From positions 124,001 through 188,000 of the forward strand of contig NZ_BMQF01000006.1 of assembly GCF_014647975.1 (NCBI RefSeq): a DNA stretch of 64,000 nt. The letters run 5' to 3'. Position numbers and translations under genes: made by a program. Under the pieces are notes generated by a model that saw only the letters and a program-made list of their open reading frames with translations, was not told the origin of the DNA and made no database searches. Positions 1-8,082 of this stretch are shown in pieces (position 1 is the first letter of the stretch; every line of letters begins with the position of its first letter). This stretch comes from Streptomyces fumigatiscleroticus (GTDB lineage: Bacteria; Actinomycetota; Actinomycetes; Streptomycetales; Streptomycetaceae).

Positions 1-483
1 CTCGGCGGCCGGGCGGGCACGGCCCTCGGCGACGAGACGGCGGATGTAGCGGGCGTGCCGGCGCACCGGCCGCTCCCGGATCTCCCGCCACAGCTCCGCC
101 AGGTCCGCGTCCGTACGGGCCTGCTGCTCCAGCGGGCCGAGCAGCGGCAGGTGCCGGGCGTAGGCGGCGATGAACGCGCCGACGGAGGCCCGCACGACGG
201 CGCGGACGTCGTCCGTGTCCACGCCCGGCACCTCCTGCGCGGCGAGGAAGGCGTCCCGTACCCGGACGGCCAGGACGCGGAAGATCTCCTCCTTGGAGGC
301 GAAGTACACATAGAAGCCCGCCCGGGAGACCCGCGCCTCGGCGGTGATGTCGGCGACGGTGGCCGGACCGTAGCCGCGCCGGGCGAAGACGGCCTCGGCC
401 GCGTCCAGCAGCCGTCCGCGGGCCGGCGTCCCGCTGCGGTCGCGGGCGGTGCGGACCGCCCAGGCCTTGTCGGTAGGTACCAC
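1..483 (-). CDS. TetR/AcrR family transcriptional regulator (3' end outside window)
   Basis: The reverse strand translates from a GTG at 483 into a TetR-type N-terminus. After about 20 residues comes a typical helix-turn-helix: GRLLDAAEAVFARRGYGPAT, then VADITAEARVSRAGFYVYFA and SKEEIF. About 161 residues are visible; the ligand-binding C-terminus runs off the left edge. The gene is divergent from the acyl-CoA carboxylase gene at 560, and a palindrome lies between them, so autorepression and control of the carboxylase are inferred. The GTG start is chosen because it directly precedes the HTH domain and lies just inside the palindrome. The family call is firm; the ligand is unknown. Confidence 0.85.
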   Translation of the reverse strand, partial: MVPTDKAWAVRTARDRSGTPARGRLLDAAEAVFARRGYGPATVADITAEARVSRAGFYVYFASKEEIFRVLAVRVRDAFLAAQEVPGVDTDDVRAVVRASVGAFIAAYARHLPLLGPLEQQARTDADLAELWREIRERPVRRHARYIRRLVAEGRARPAAE

Positions 484-494
484 GCGGCCAGCGT

Positions 495-518
495 ATTGAC
501 GTTGACGTCAATGTCAAT
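495..518. promoter_or_regulatory. Palindromic operator for the TetR regulator
   Basis: A 24-bp nearly perfect palindrome (one mismatched pair) is centred on a perfect 10-bp core, TTGACGTCAA at 502-511, with flanking half-sites ATTGAC and GTCAAT. It lies 11 bp upstream of the TetR start and 41 bp upstream of the divergent carboxylase gene. TetR proteins typically bind such dyads in shared divergent promoters; binding here is inferred. Confidence 0.7.
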
Positions 519-559
519 GAGCATGGCGGGGCCGTCCGTCGACGTCTGGAGGGGCTCCG

Positions 560-3500
560 ATGGGTTCTGCCGCCGTGCTCGTCGCCAACCGCGGGGAGAT
601 CGCCGTACGGGTGCTGCGGGCGGCGGCCGAGGCGGGGATGCGCACCGTCGCGGTGCACGCCGAGGGCGACGACGCGCATGTCCGGGCGGCCGACGAGGCG
701 GTGCCGGTGAGCGGCTACCGGGACGCCGAGGCACTGCTCGCCGCCGCGCGCCGCACGGGCTGCGGCTTCCTCCACCCCGGCTACGGCTTCCTCAGCGAGG
801 ACGCGGGGTTCGCGCGGCGCTGCGCCGAGGCGGGCGTCACCTTCGCCGGGCCGTCCCCGGAGGTGCTGGAGATCTTCGGCGACAAGGCGCGGGCCCGGGA
901 GCTGGCGGCGGCGACGGGGGTTCCGGTGCTGCCGGGGACGCGGGCGACCGGCCTCGCACAGGCCCGGGAGTTCCTCGCGGGCGGGCCCCTCATGGTCAAG
1001 GCCGTCGGCGGGGGCGGCGGGCGCGGTCTGCGGGTCGTGCGACGGCCCGAGGAGCTGGCGGAGGCCTGGGAGCGGTGCCGTTCGGAGGCCGAAGCGGGCT
1101 TCGGGCGGGGCGAGCTGTACGTGGAGCGGCTGCTGGAGGGGGCCCGGCACATCGAGGTGCAGGTGGCCGGGGACGCGACCGGTGCCCTCACCCACCTGTG
1201 GGACCGGGACTGCACCGCGCAGCGCCGGCACCAGAAGCTGATCGAGATCGCCCCGGCGCCCGGACTCCCGGACGCCGTGCGGGCGGGGATCCTCGACAGC
1301 GCGCTGCGGCTGGCCCGCGCCGCGCGCTGCACCAGCCTGGTCACCTTCGAGTTCCTGGTCGGCGACGACGGGTTCCACTTCATCGAGGCCAATCCGCGCA
1401 TCCAGGTGGAGCACACCGTCACCGAGGAGGTGACCGGCGTCGACCTCGTCGCCGTACAGCTGCGGCTGGCCGCCGGGGAGACGCTGGACGGGCTGGGGCT
1501 GTCGGGGCCGCCCGCGCCGCCCCGCGGGTTCGCCGTGCAGGCGCGGGTGTACGCCGAGGAACCGGCCCCGGACGGCGGGGTGCGCCCCTCGACGGGCCGG
1601 ATCACCCGGTTCGAGGTGCCCACCGGTCCGGGCGTCCGGGTCGACACGGCCGCCCGGACCGGCACGGAGGTCGGCGTCCGCTACGACCCGCTGCTGGCGA
1701 AGGTCGTCGCGCATGTGCCCCACGGCGGTGCCGACGCGGCCTGCGCGCGGGCGCGGCGGGCGCTGGGCGAGTTCGCCGTGGAGGGCGTGCGGACGGGGAT
1801 CCCGCTGCTGCGGGAGGTCCTGGCACGGCCGCGTTTCTGGGCGCGCCCGGGGCTGGTGGAGGAGCACTGGCGGGCGCTGCCCCGGAACGCGGCGGAACCG
1901 GTGGACGGGGCGGTGGCCGCGCCCCTGAGCGGGACCGTGGTCTCGGTGGAGGTGTCCGCCGGTGAGGCGGTGCGCGCCGGTCAGCAGCTGCTGGTGGTCG
2001 AGGCCATGAAGATGGAACACGTGGTGCGGGCCCCCGGCTCCGGTGTGGTGACCGCGGTGCACGCGCGCGTGGGCGCGACGGTCGGCGAGGGCGCGGTGCT
2101 GGCGACGCTGGAGGAGGTGACGGGCGCGCCCGCCGGGGAGCGGCCGGGGGACGCGGCCGACCCGGACCTCGTCCGCGCGGACCTCGCCGAGATGCGGCGC
2201 CGGCACGCCTTCGGGCTGGACGAGCACCGGCCACAGGCGGTGGCGAAGCGGCACGCCGCCGGCCGGCGCACCGCCCGCGAGAACATCGAGGACCTCTGCG
2301 ACCCCGGCTCCTTCAGCGAGTTCGGCGCGCTGGCGGTCGCCGCGCAACGGCGGCGCCGCCCTCTGGACGACCTGATCCGCTCGACCCCCGCGGACGGCAT
2401 GGTCACCGGCACCGGGCGGGTGGACGGCGAGCCGTGCGTGGTGATGTCGTACGACTACACCGTCCTGGCGGGCACGCAGGGGCTGAACAACCACCGCAAG
2501 ACCGACCGGATGCTTCAGGTCGCGGACCGGCGGCGGCTGCCCGTCGTGCTGTTCGCGGAGGGCGGCGGGGGCCGCCCCGGCGACACGGACACCACCTCGG
2601 TGGCGGGCCTGCACGTGACCACCTTCCACCGCATGGGCCGCCTCAGCGGCCGGGTCCCGCTGGTCGGCATCGCCTCGGGCCGCTGCTTCGCGGGCAACGC
2701 GGCGCTGCTGGGCTGCTGCGACGTGGTGATCGCCACGCCCGGGACGAACATCGGGATGGGCGGGCCCGCGATGATCGAGGGCGGTGGTCTCGGCACCTAC
2801 CGGCCGGAGGAGGTGGGCCCGCTCTCGGTGCAGGTGCCGAACGGGGTGGTGGACCTCGCGGTCGCCGACGAGGCGGAGGCCGTGCGCGTGGCCAGGCGGT
2901 ATCTGTCCTACTTCCGCGGCGTGCGCGAGGACTGGTCGGCGCCGGACCGGCGGCTGCTGCGGCACGTGGTGCCGGAGAACCGGCGGCGGGCCTACGACGT
3001 GCGCGCGGCGGTGCGGGGACTGGCGGACACGGACTCCGTGCTGGAGCTGCGGCCGTCCTTCGGTGTGTCCGTGCTGACCTGCCTGATCCGGATCGAGGGG
3101 CGGCCACTGGGCCTGATCGCCAGCAATCCGGGCCGTCTCGGCGGGGCGATCGACCGGGACGCGGCCGACAAGACGGCCCGTTTCCTCCAGTTGTGCGACG
3201 CCTTCGGCCTGCCGGTGATCTCGCTCTGCGACACACCGGGCTTCATGGTCGGCCCGGACGCCGAACGGACCGCCACCGTACGGCACTTCGCGCGGCTGTT
3301 CGTCACCGGCGCCAACCTGCGGGTGCCACTGGTCAGCCTGGTGCTGCGCAAGGCCTACGGGCTCGGCGCCATGGCCATGATGGGCGGCTCCACCCGCGCT
3401 CCCCTGGCCACCGCGGCCTGGCCGAGCGGCGAGTTCGGCGGCATGGGGCTGGAAGGCGCCGTACGGCTCGGCCACCGCCGGGAACTGGAGGCGGTCGGGG

Positions 3501-3697
3501 ATCCCGTGGAGCGGGCCCGGCTCTTCGAGGAGAAGGTCGCCGAACTGTACGAGCAGGGCAAGGCCGTCAACGCGGCCGCCGCGCTGGAGATCGACGCGGT
3601 GATCGATCCGGCGGAGTCGCGGGAGTGGATCCTGGCGGCGCTGGACGGAGCGCCCGGCATGCCTTCGGGCGAGCGCCCGTTCGTCGACACCTGGTAG
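560..3697 (+). CDS. Single-chain acyl-CoA carboxylase (biotin carboxylase + BCCP + carboxyltransferase)
   Basis: This 1045-residue protein carries all three functions of a biotin-dependent acyl-CoA carboxylase in one chain. Residues 1 to about 450 are biotin carboxylase: start MGSAAVLVANRGEIAVRV, ATP-grasp glycine loop GGGGGRGL near 150-160, and EANPRIQVEH near 275-285. Residues about 455-518 are the biotinyl domain with EAMKMEH; biotinylated lysine is Lys484. From about 525 to the end is a carboxyltransferase domain with both crotonase-like halves (ADGMVTGTGRV; later RLGGAIDRDAADKTARF and the glycine-rich GLGAMAMMGG). Actinobacteria normally split these between an alpha (BC-BCCP) and a beta (CT) chain, so fusion is notable. 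The product would be a malonyl- or longer-chain carboxyacyl-CoA; substrate cannot be read from sequence. ATG follows GGAGGGGCTCCG. Confidence 0.92.
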   Translation: MGSAAVLVANRGEIAVRVLRAAAEAGMRTVAVHAEGDDAHVRAADEAVPVSGYRDAEALLAAARRTGCGFLHPGYGFLSEDAGFARRCAEAGVTFAGPSPEVLEIFGDKARARELAAATGVPVLPGTRATGLAQAREFLAGGPLMVKAVGGGGGRGLRVVRRPEELAEAWERCRSEAEAGFGRGELYVERLLEGARHIEVQVAGDATGALTHLWDRDCTAQRRHQKLIEIAPAPGLPDAVRAGILDSALRLARAARCTSLVTFEFLVGDDGFHFIEANPRIQVEHTVTEEVTGVDLVAVQLRLAAGETLDGLGLSGPPAPPRGFAVQARVYAEEPAPDGGVRPSTGRITRFEVPTGPGVRVDTAARTGTEVGVRYDPLLAKVVAHVPHGGADAACARARRALGEFAVEGVRTGIPLLREVLARPRFWARPGLVEEHWRALPRNAAEPVDGAVAAPLSGTVVSVEVSAGEAVRAGQQLLVVEAMKMEHVVRAPGSGVVTAVHARVGATVGEGAVLATLEEVTGAPAGERPGDAADPDLVRADLAEMRRRHAFGLDEHRPQAVAKRHAAGRRTARENIEDLCDPGSFSEFGALAVAAQRRRRPLDDLIRSTPADGMVTGTGRVDGEPCVVMSYDYTVLAGTQGLNNHRKTDRMLQVADRRRLPVVLFAEGGGGRPGDTDTTSVAGLHVTTFHRMGRLSGRVPLVGIASGRCFAGNAALLGCCDVVIATPGTNIGMGGPAMIEGGGLGTYRPEEVGPLSVQVPNGVVDLAVADEAEAVRVARRYLSYFRGVREDWSAPDRRLLRHVVPENRRRAYDVRAAVRGLADTDSVLELRPSFGVSVLTCLIRIEGRPLGLIASNPGRLGGAIDRDAADKTARFLQLCDAFGLPVISLCDTPGFMVGPDAERTATVRHFARLFVTGANLRVPLVSLVLRKAYGLGAMAMMGGSTRAPLATAAWPSGEFGGMGLEGAVRLGHRRELEAVGDPVERARLFEEKVAELYEQGKAVNAAAALEIDAVIDPAESREWILAALDGAPGMPSGERPFVDTW

Positions 3698-3770
3698 GCC
3701 GGCCGGCCCTGCGGACCGGGTCACCGGAACCGGTCTCTCCCGACCCGTTGACGCCCTTCCGGCCCCTCTT

Positions 3771-3816
3771 TATCGTCTGCTGGTCGATAGTCCGTACATC
3801 GTTCGTGATGTCGAAC
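3771..3816. promoter_or_regulatory. Two short inverted repeats upstream of the GH127 gene
   Basis: The 132-bp gap before the arabinofuranosidase gene holds two dyads: TATCG (3771-3775) with CGATA (3785-3789), and GTTCG (3801-3805) with CGAAC (3812-3816). The second ends 14 bp before the start codon and abuts the GAGGAG ribosome binding site at 3819-3824. Either could be a repressor site, for example for a LacI- or GntR-type sugar regulator, but no regulator gene is adjacent, so the role is only inferred. Confidence 0.3.
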
Positions 3817-3829
3817 ATGAGGAGCACAC

Positions 3830-6637
3830 ATGGCACCGCCCCTCTCCCGACGGACCCTCCTCAGGACCGGCCTGCTCGCGGCGGCCGTGCCCCAACTGGC
3901 CGCCACCGCCGGCACCGGCCGCGCCACGGCGGCCTCCCTCCCGGCCCCCGCCGCCTGGACCGTACGGCCCTTCGGGCTGGAGGACGTGACACTCGGCCCC
4001 GGTGTCTTCGCCGGCAAGCGGCGGCTGATGCTGGACCACGCCCGCGGCTACGACGTGAACCGGCTGCTCCAGGTGTTCCGCGCCAACGCCGGTCTGCCGA
4101 CCCTCGGCGCCGTCGCCCCCGGCGGCTGGGAGGGCCTGGACGGCGAGGCCAACGGCAATCTCCGCGGCCACTACACCGGTCACTTCCTGACGATGCTCTC
4201 CCAGGCCTACCGCAGCACCGGGGAGCAGGTGTTCGCCGAGAAGATCACCGCCATGGTCGGGGCGCTGGCCGAGGTGCGCGAGGCGCTGCGGCACGATCCG
4301 TCGGTGCTGAGCGTGCAGGGCCGGTCTGGCACCGCCGTGGAGAACGTGCGCGGCTCCTACCAGTACGTCGACCTTCCGGCTGCCGTCCTCGGCAACGCCG
4401 CCCGCATCACCCTCGCCGCATGGGTCAGACCCACCCACGACGGCGACTGGGCCCGGATCTTCGACTTCGGCGACGGCACCACCCGCTACCTCTATCTCGC
4501 CGCCCGCAACGCGAACGGCGTGCCGCGCTTCGCCGTCACCACCTCCGGGGCCGGCGGCGAGCAGGGCCTGGACGGCACGGCCCCGCTGCCGCTGGACGAG
4601 TGGAGCCATGTCGCCGTGACGATCGCGGACGGCACCGGCACGCTCTACGTCGACGGCACCGCCGTGGCCCGCAACACGGCGATGACCCTCACCCCGGCCG
4701 CGCTCGGCACCCTCGCCCACAACTGGCTCGGCCGCTCCGACTACTCCGCCGACCCGGTCTTCGCGGGCGCCTTCGACTCCTTCGACGTCTGGTCCCGGGC
4801 CCTGACCGCCGAGGAGATCGCGGAGCTGGCGGACGGCCCGGCCGCCGGCGCCTCGGCGGGCCGCGGCGACCTCGCCTCGTACGCCTTCGACGAGACGAGC
4901 GGCGCGGTCTTCGCGGACGCCTCCGGCCGCGGGCTGGACGCCACCCTGCGCCGCACCTGGGGCGGGCCCAGCCACCCCGGGTTCCTGGCGGCGTACCCGG
5001 AGACGCAGTTCATCGAGCTGGAGTCGATGACCGGCAGCGACTACACCAGGGTGTGGGCGCCGTACTACACCGCGCACAAGATCCTCCGGGGTCTGCTGGA
5101 CGCCCGCCTCGCCACCGGCGACGACCGGGCGCTGGACCTCGCGTCCGGCATGGGCGACTGGATGTACTCCCGGCTGTCGAAGCTGCCCGCCGCCACGCTC
5201 CAGCGCATGTGGGGGATCTTCTCCAGCGGCGAGTTCGGCGGCATCGTCGAGGCGGTCGTCGACCTGCACACGCTCACCGGCAAGGACGAGCACCTCGCGC
5301 TGGCCCGCCTGTTCGACCTCGACAGGCTGATCGACGCGTGCGCCGCGAACACCGACACGCTCGACGGCCTCCACGCCAACCAGCACATCCCGATCTTCAC
5401 GGGCCTGGTCCGGCTGTACGACGCGACGGGCGAGGAACGCTACCTCGCCGCCGCCGAGAACTTCTGGTCCATGGTCGTACCGCACCGCATGTACGGCATC
5501 GGCGGCACCAGCACCGGCGAGTTCTGGCGGGCCCGGGACGTGATCGCGGGCACCATCGGCGCGACCACCGCCGAGACCTGCTGCGCGTACAACATGCTCA
5601 AGCTGAGCCGGACGCTCTTCTTCCACCGGCAGGACCCGGCGTACATGGACTACTACGAGCGGGCCCTGTACAACCAGGTGCTCGGCTCCAAGCAGGACCG
5701 GGCCGACGCGGAGAAGCCGCTCGTCACCTACTTCATCGGCCTCACCCCCGGCCATGTCCGCGACTACACGCCCAAGCAGGGCACGACCTGCTGCGAGGGC
5801 ACGGGCATGGAGAGCGCCACCAAGTACCAGGACTCCGTGTACTTCGCGGCGGCCGACGGCAGCGCCCTGTACGTCAATCTCTACAGCCCGTCCACGCTGA
5901 CCTGGGCGGAGAAGGGCGTCACCGTCACGCAGAGCACCGACTATCCCCGGGAGCAGGGCAGCACGCTCACCATCGGCGGCCGCAGCGCCTTCTTCGCACT
6001 GCGGCTGCGGGTGCCGTCGTGGGCGACCGCCGGATTCCGGGTCACCGTCAACGGCCGCGCGGCCGGCGGCACCCCGGCGCCCGGCAGCTACGTCACCGTC
6101 TCCCGGACCTGGCGCCCCGGGGACACCGTCCGGGTGCGCATCCCCTTCCGGCTGCGGGTGGAGAAGGCCCTGGACGACCCGTCCCTGCAAGCCCTCTTCC
6201 ACGGCCCGGTCAACCTGGTCGCCCGCGACTCGGCCACGGAGTACCTGGAGCTGGGCCTGTACCGCAACGCCGGTCTCTCCGGCGACCTGCTGCCCTCCCT
6301 CACCCCCGTGGCCGGCGAGCCGCTCCACTACACGCTGGACGGCGTCGAGCTGGCCCCGTTCTTCGAGGGCACCGAGGACCCGGCGCACGCCTACTTCCGG
6401 CGGGCGGAACCCCGGGTGGTGTTCGGCGGCCGGGACTCCGGGGTCGCCAACCCGGCGAAGGCCGACGGCACCACGCTGCTGGACGACATCTGGGCCGCGG
6501 CCCCGTTCGGCGGCAAGGGCGCGCTGGTGGCCCGGGTGCGGTCCACGGTGGACGCCTGGGTGGGCGCCGGGCTGCTGGGACGGGCCGACGGCGAGACGGT
6601 GGTGAGCACGGCGCGCGCGGCGACGTACGCGGACTGA
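3830..6637 (+). CDS. Secreted GH127-type beta-L-arabinofuranosidase with inserted LamG/ConA-like domain
   Basis: A 935-residue exported glycoside hydrolase. The N-terminus MAPPLSRRTLLRTGLLAAAV has a twin-arginine signal (RRTLLRT) followed by an Ala-rich cleavage region near residue 33. Residues about 40-165 and 345-800 form the DUF1680/GH127 fold. Two Cys-Cys pairs match the family's zinc-cysteine active site: Cys584-Cys585 in ETCCAYNMLKLSR and Cys654-Cys655 in TTCCEGTGMES (the family uses a cysteine nucleophile in a Glu-Cys3 zinc site). Residues about 168-333 are a concanavalin A/LamG-like beta-sandwich (ITLAAWVRP, EWSHVAVTI, GTLYVDGT, FDSFDVWSRALTAEEI) inserted in the catalytic domain. It probably releases L-arabinofuranose from plant glycans or glycoproteins. 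A GAGGAG site precedes the ATG. Confidence 0.88.
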   Translation: MAPPLSRRTLLRTGLLAAAVPQLAATAGTGRATAASLPAPAAWTVRPFGLEDVTLGPGVFAGKRRLMLDHARGYDVNRLLQVFRANAGLPTLGAVAPGGWEGLDGEANGNLRGHYTGHFLTMLSQAYRSTGEQVFAEKITAMVGALAEVREALRHDPSVLSVQGRSGTAVENVRGSYQYVDLPAAVLGNAARITLAAWVRPTHDGDWARIFDFGDGTTRYLYLAARNANGVPRFAVTTSGAGGEQGLDGTAPLPLDEWSHVAVTIADGTGTLYVDGTAVARNTAMTLTPAALGTLAHNWLGRSDYSADPVFAGAFDSFDVWSRALTAEEIAELADGPAAGASAGRGDLASYAFDETSGAVFADASGRGLDATLRRTWGGPSHPGFLAAYPETQFIELESMTGSDYTRVWAPYYTAHKILRGLLDARLATGDDRALDLASGMGDWMYSRLSKLPAATLQRMWGIFSSGEFGGIVEAVVDLHTLTGKDEHLALARLFDLDRLIDACAANTDTLDGLHANQHIPIFTGLVRLYDATGEERYLAAAENFWSMVVPHRMYGIGGTSTGEFWRARDVIAGTIGATTAETCCAYNMLKLSRTLFFHRQDPAYMDYYERALYNQVLGSKQDRADAEKPLVTYFIGLTPGHVRDYTPKQGTTCCEGTGMESATKYQDSVYFAAADGSALYVNLYSPSTLTWAEKGVTVTQSTDYPREQGSTLTIGGRSAFFALRLRVPSWATAGFRVTVNGRAAGGTPAPGSYVTVSRTWRPGDTVRVRIPFRLRVEKALDDPSLQALFHGPVNLVARDSATEYLELGLYRNAGLSGDLLPSLTPVAGEPLHYTLDGVELAPFFEGTEDPAHAYFRRAEPRVVFGGRDSGVANPAKADGTTLLDDIWAAAPFGGKGALVARVRSTVDAWVGAGLLGRADGETVVSTARAATYAD

Positions 6638-6649
6638 CGGCCGGGCCGC

Positions 6650-7435
6650 TCAGGAGCGGCGGCGGGGCCTGCTCCGTCCGCCGCTCTTCGGGCCCCCGGA
6701 GGACGATCTGCGCGGGCCGCCCCTGCCGGAGGACTTCCCGGCCGTCGGCTTCGCCGCCGCGTTCGGCCCCCGGCGGGCACCGGCCGGGTCGGTGCGCCCG
6801 GCCTTCGGCTCTGCCTCCGTGGCCCTGCGGCCCCGGGTGCTGTTGACGGTCCGGCCGCGGACGATGCCGATGAAGTCCTCCACCAGGTCCGTCGTCGCCT
6901 CCTCGGGCCAGGACAGGGCGACCTGCGAGGCGGGGGCGTCCGTGACCGGCCGGTGGGTGAGGTCCTTGCGGTGGTGCAGACGGGCCAGGGACAGCGGCAC
7001 GACGAGCACGCCGATGCCGGCCGCCACGAGCTCGACGGCGTCCGCCGTGGTGGCGGGGCGCTCCAGGGCGGGCCGTCCCGGCAGCCGCTCCCACTGAAGG
7101 ACGTCGTCGAGGGGGTGCAGCACGATGTCGTCCACGAGGTCCGCCACGGACACCTCGTCGGCCGCCGTCACCAGGTGGTCCTTCGGAACCACCACGACCG
7201 TGGTCTCGGTGTACAGGGGGATCGCGCTGAGGACGGTCCGGTCCACGGGCAGCCGTACGAAGCCCGCGTCCGCGCCGCCGTCCAGCAGGATCCCGCACGC
7301 GTCGGCGGCGGGCACCTGGACCGGGGAGAGCGGGACGTCGGGCAGCCGCTCGCGCCAGATGCGCACCCACTTGTCGGGCATCACCCCCGGCACGTACACG
7401 AGCCGGAACGAGGGGGAGTCTTCCGAGCCTGTCAC
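6650..7435 (-). CDS. LysR substrate-binding-domain protein lacking the HTH, with basic C-terminal tail
   Basis: This 261-residue protein resembles only the effector-binding half of LysR regulators: FRLVYVPGVMPDKWVRIWRE at the start, then GGADAGFVRLPV, YTETTVVVVPKDHLV and AAGIGVLVVPLSLARLHH. No winged-helix domain precedes it, and the start is a GTG at 7435. Residues about 195-261 are a low-complexity tail rich in Arg, Lys, Ser and Gly (ending SGGRSRPRRRS) that could bind nucleic acid. It is convergent with the GH127 gene (12-bp gap) and divergent from the DUF5997 gene. A decayed LysR gene is an alternative, but the intact reading frame and the tail favour a distinct protein. Function unknown. 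Confidence 0.75.
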   Translation of the reverse strand: MTGSEDSPSFRLVYVPGVMPDKWVRIWRERLPDVPLSPVQVPAADACGILLDGGADAGFVRLPVDRTVLSAIPLYTETTVVVVPKDHLVTAADEVSVADLVDDIVLHPLDDVLQWERLPGRPALERPATTADAVELVAAGIGVLVVPLSLARLHHRKDLTHRPVTDAPASQVALSWPEEATTDLVEDFIGIVRGRTVNSTRGRRATEAEPKAGRTDPAGARRGPNAAAKPTAGKSSGRGGPRRSSSGGPKSGGRSRPRRRS

Positions 7436-7445
7436 CTGGCCAGGT
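7434..7445. promoter_or_regulatory. Perfect 12-bp palindrome in a divergent promoter
   Basis: ACCTGGCCAGGT overlaps the GTG start of the HTH-less LysR-like gene and lies 48 bp upstream of the divergent DUF5997 gene. Its placement suggests an operator controlling one or both genes. No binding protein can be assigned. Confidence 0.35.
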
Positions 7446-7493
7446 TACCGGGCGTGGTCATCGGTCGCGCACACGCTCGATACCCTTGACGTC

Positions 7494-7898
7494 ATGACGT
7501 CGCACCAGAGCACCCAGACGATGAAGCCCGCGACCGCGGCGAAGAAGCTGGGTGTGTACCTCCAGGCCACACCCGCCGAGTTCCAGGAGGGCGTCGTCTC
7601 GCGCGCCGAGCTGGACGCGCTCCAGACCGATCCGCCCGAGTGGCTGCGGGAGCTGCGGCGCGACGGCCCGCACCCCCGGCCGGTGGTGGCGGCCAGGCTC
7701 GGCGTCTCCATCGCCGGTCTCGCCCGGGGCGGGATCACCGAGCCGCTCACCACCGAGCAGATCGAGGCGCTCAGGCAGGAGCGCCCCGAGTGGCTGGAGA
7801 AGGAGCGCGCGGTCCAGGCCGAGGTGCGCAAGGAGGCGGCGCGGGTGAAGAAGCTCCACGCCGAGCGCGCGGAACGCGCCCGCGAGTCCCGCGACTGA
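7494..7898 (+). CDS. DUF5997 family protein
   Basis: A 134-residue charged protein with no signal peptide or membrane segment. The start is MTSHQSTQTMKPATAAKKLG; the middle (PPEWLRELRRDGPHPRPVVA, LGVSIAGLARGGITEPLTTE) looks like a small helical, possibly DNA-associated fold; the C-terminus is a Lys/Arg/Glu-rich coiled-coil-like helix. It matches the DUF5997 family often found beside an HTH-less LysR-type gene in Streptomyces, as here. The ATG lies only 58 bp from the divergent gene, without a clear ribosome binding site, so a leaderless transcript is possible. Function unknown. Confidence 0.8.
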   Translation: MTSHQSTQTMKPATAAKKLGVYLQATPAEFQEGVVSRAELDALQTDPPEWLRELRRDGPHPRPVVAARLGVSIAGLARGGITEPLTTEQIEALRQERPEWLEKERAVQAEVRKEAARVKKLHAERAERARESRD

Positions 7899-7899
7899 T

Positions 7900-8082
7900 C
7901 CCCACGCCTGCCACCGCGCGACCGAGCCCCACGCCCACCACCGCGCGACCGAGCCCCACGCCCACCACCGCGCGACCGAGCCCCACGCCCACCACCGCGC
8001 GACCGAGCCCCACGCCCACCACCGCGCGACCGAGCCCCACGCCCACCACCGCGCGACCGAGCCCCGCTCCTACCACCGGCGG
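7900..8082. repeat. 27-bp tandem repeat, six copies plus a diverged seventh
   Basis: Six head-to-tail 27-bp units run from 7900 to 8061, each starting CCCCACGCCCACCACC and ending GCGCGACCGAG. Copies 2-6 are identical; copy 1 differs at one base (CCTGCC for CCCACC), and a diverged seventh copy reaches into the last codons of the LysR gene. The array starts one base after the DUF5997 stop and fills the convergent intergenic space. The near-identity implies recent expansion. Confidence 0.95.

Noticed and set aside
55..1965. 636-residue forward frame overlapping the start of the carboxylase gene
   Set aside because: It is Arg/Gly-rich shadow sequence antisense to the TetR gene and out of frame with the clearly homologous carboxylase.
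3770..6388. 872-residue reverse frame opposite GH127
   Set aside because: Antisense frame kept open by GC bias; no recognisable domain, while the forward frame has signal peptide and active-site motifs.
2434..6846. 1470-residue forward frame across the carboxylase and GH127 genes
   Set aside because: It runs through two well-supported genes in another frame and shows only Arg/Gly/Pro low-complexity sequence.
7900..8061. CRISPR array
   Set aside because: The 27-bp units are contiguous with no spacers, and no cas genes are nearby.
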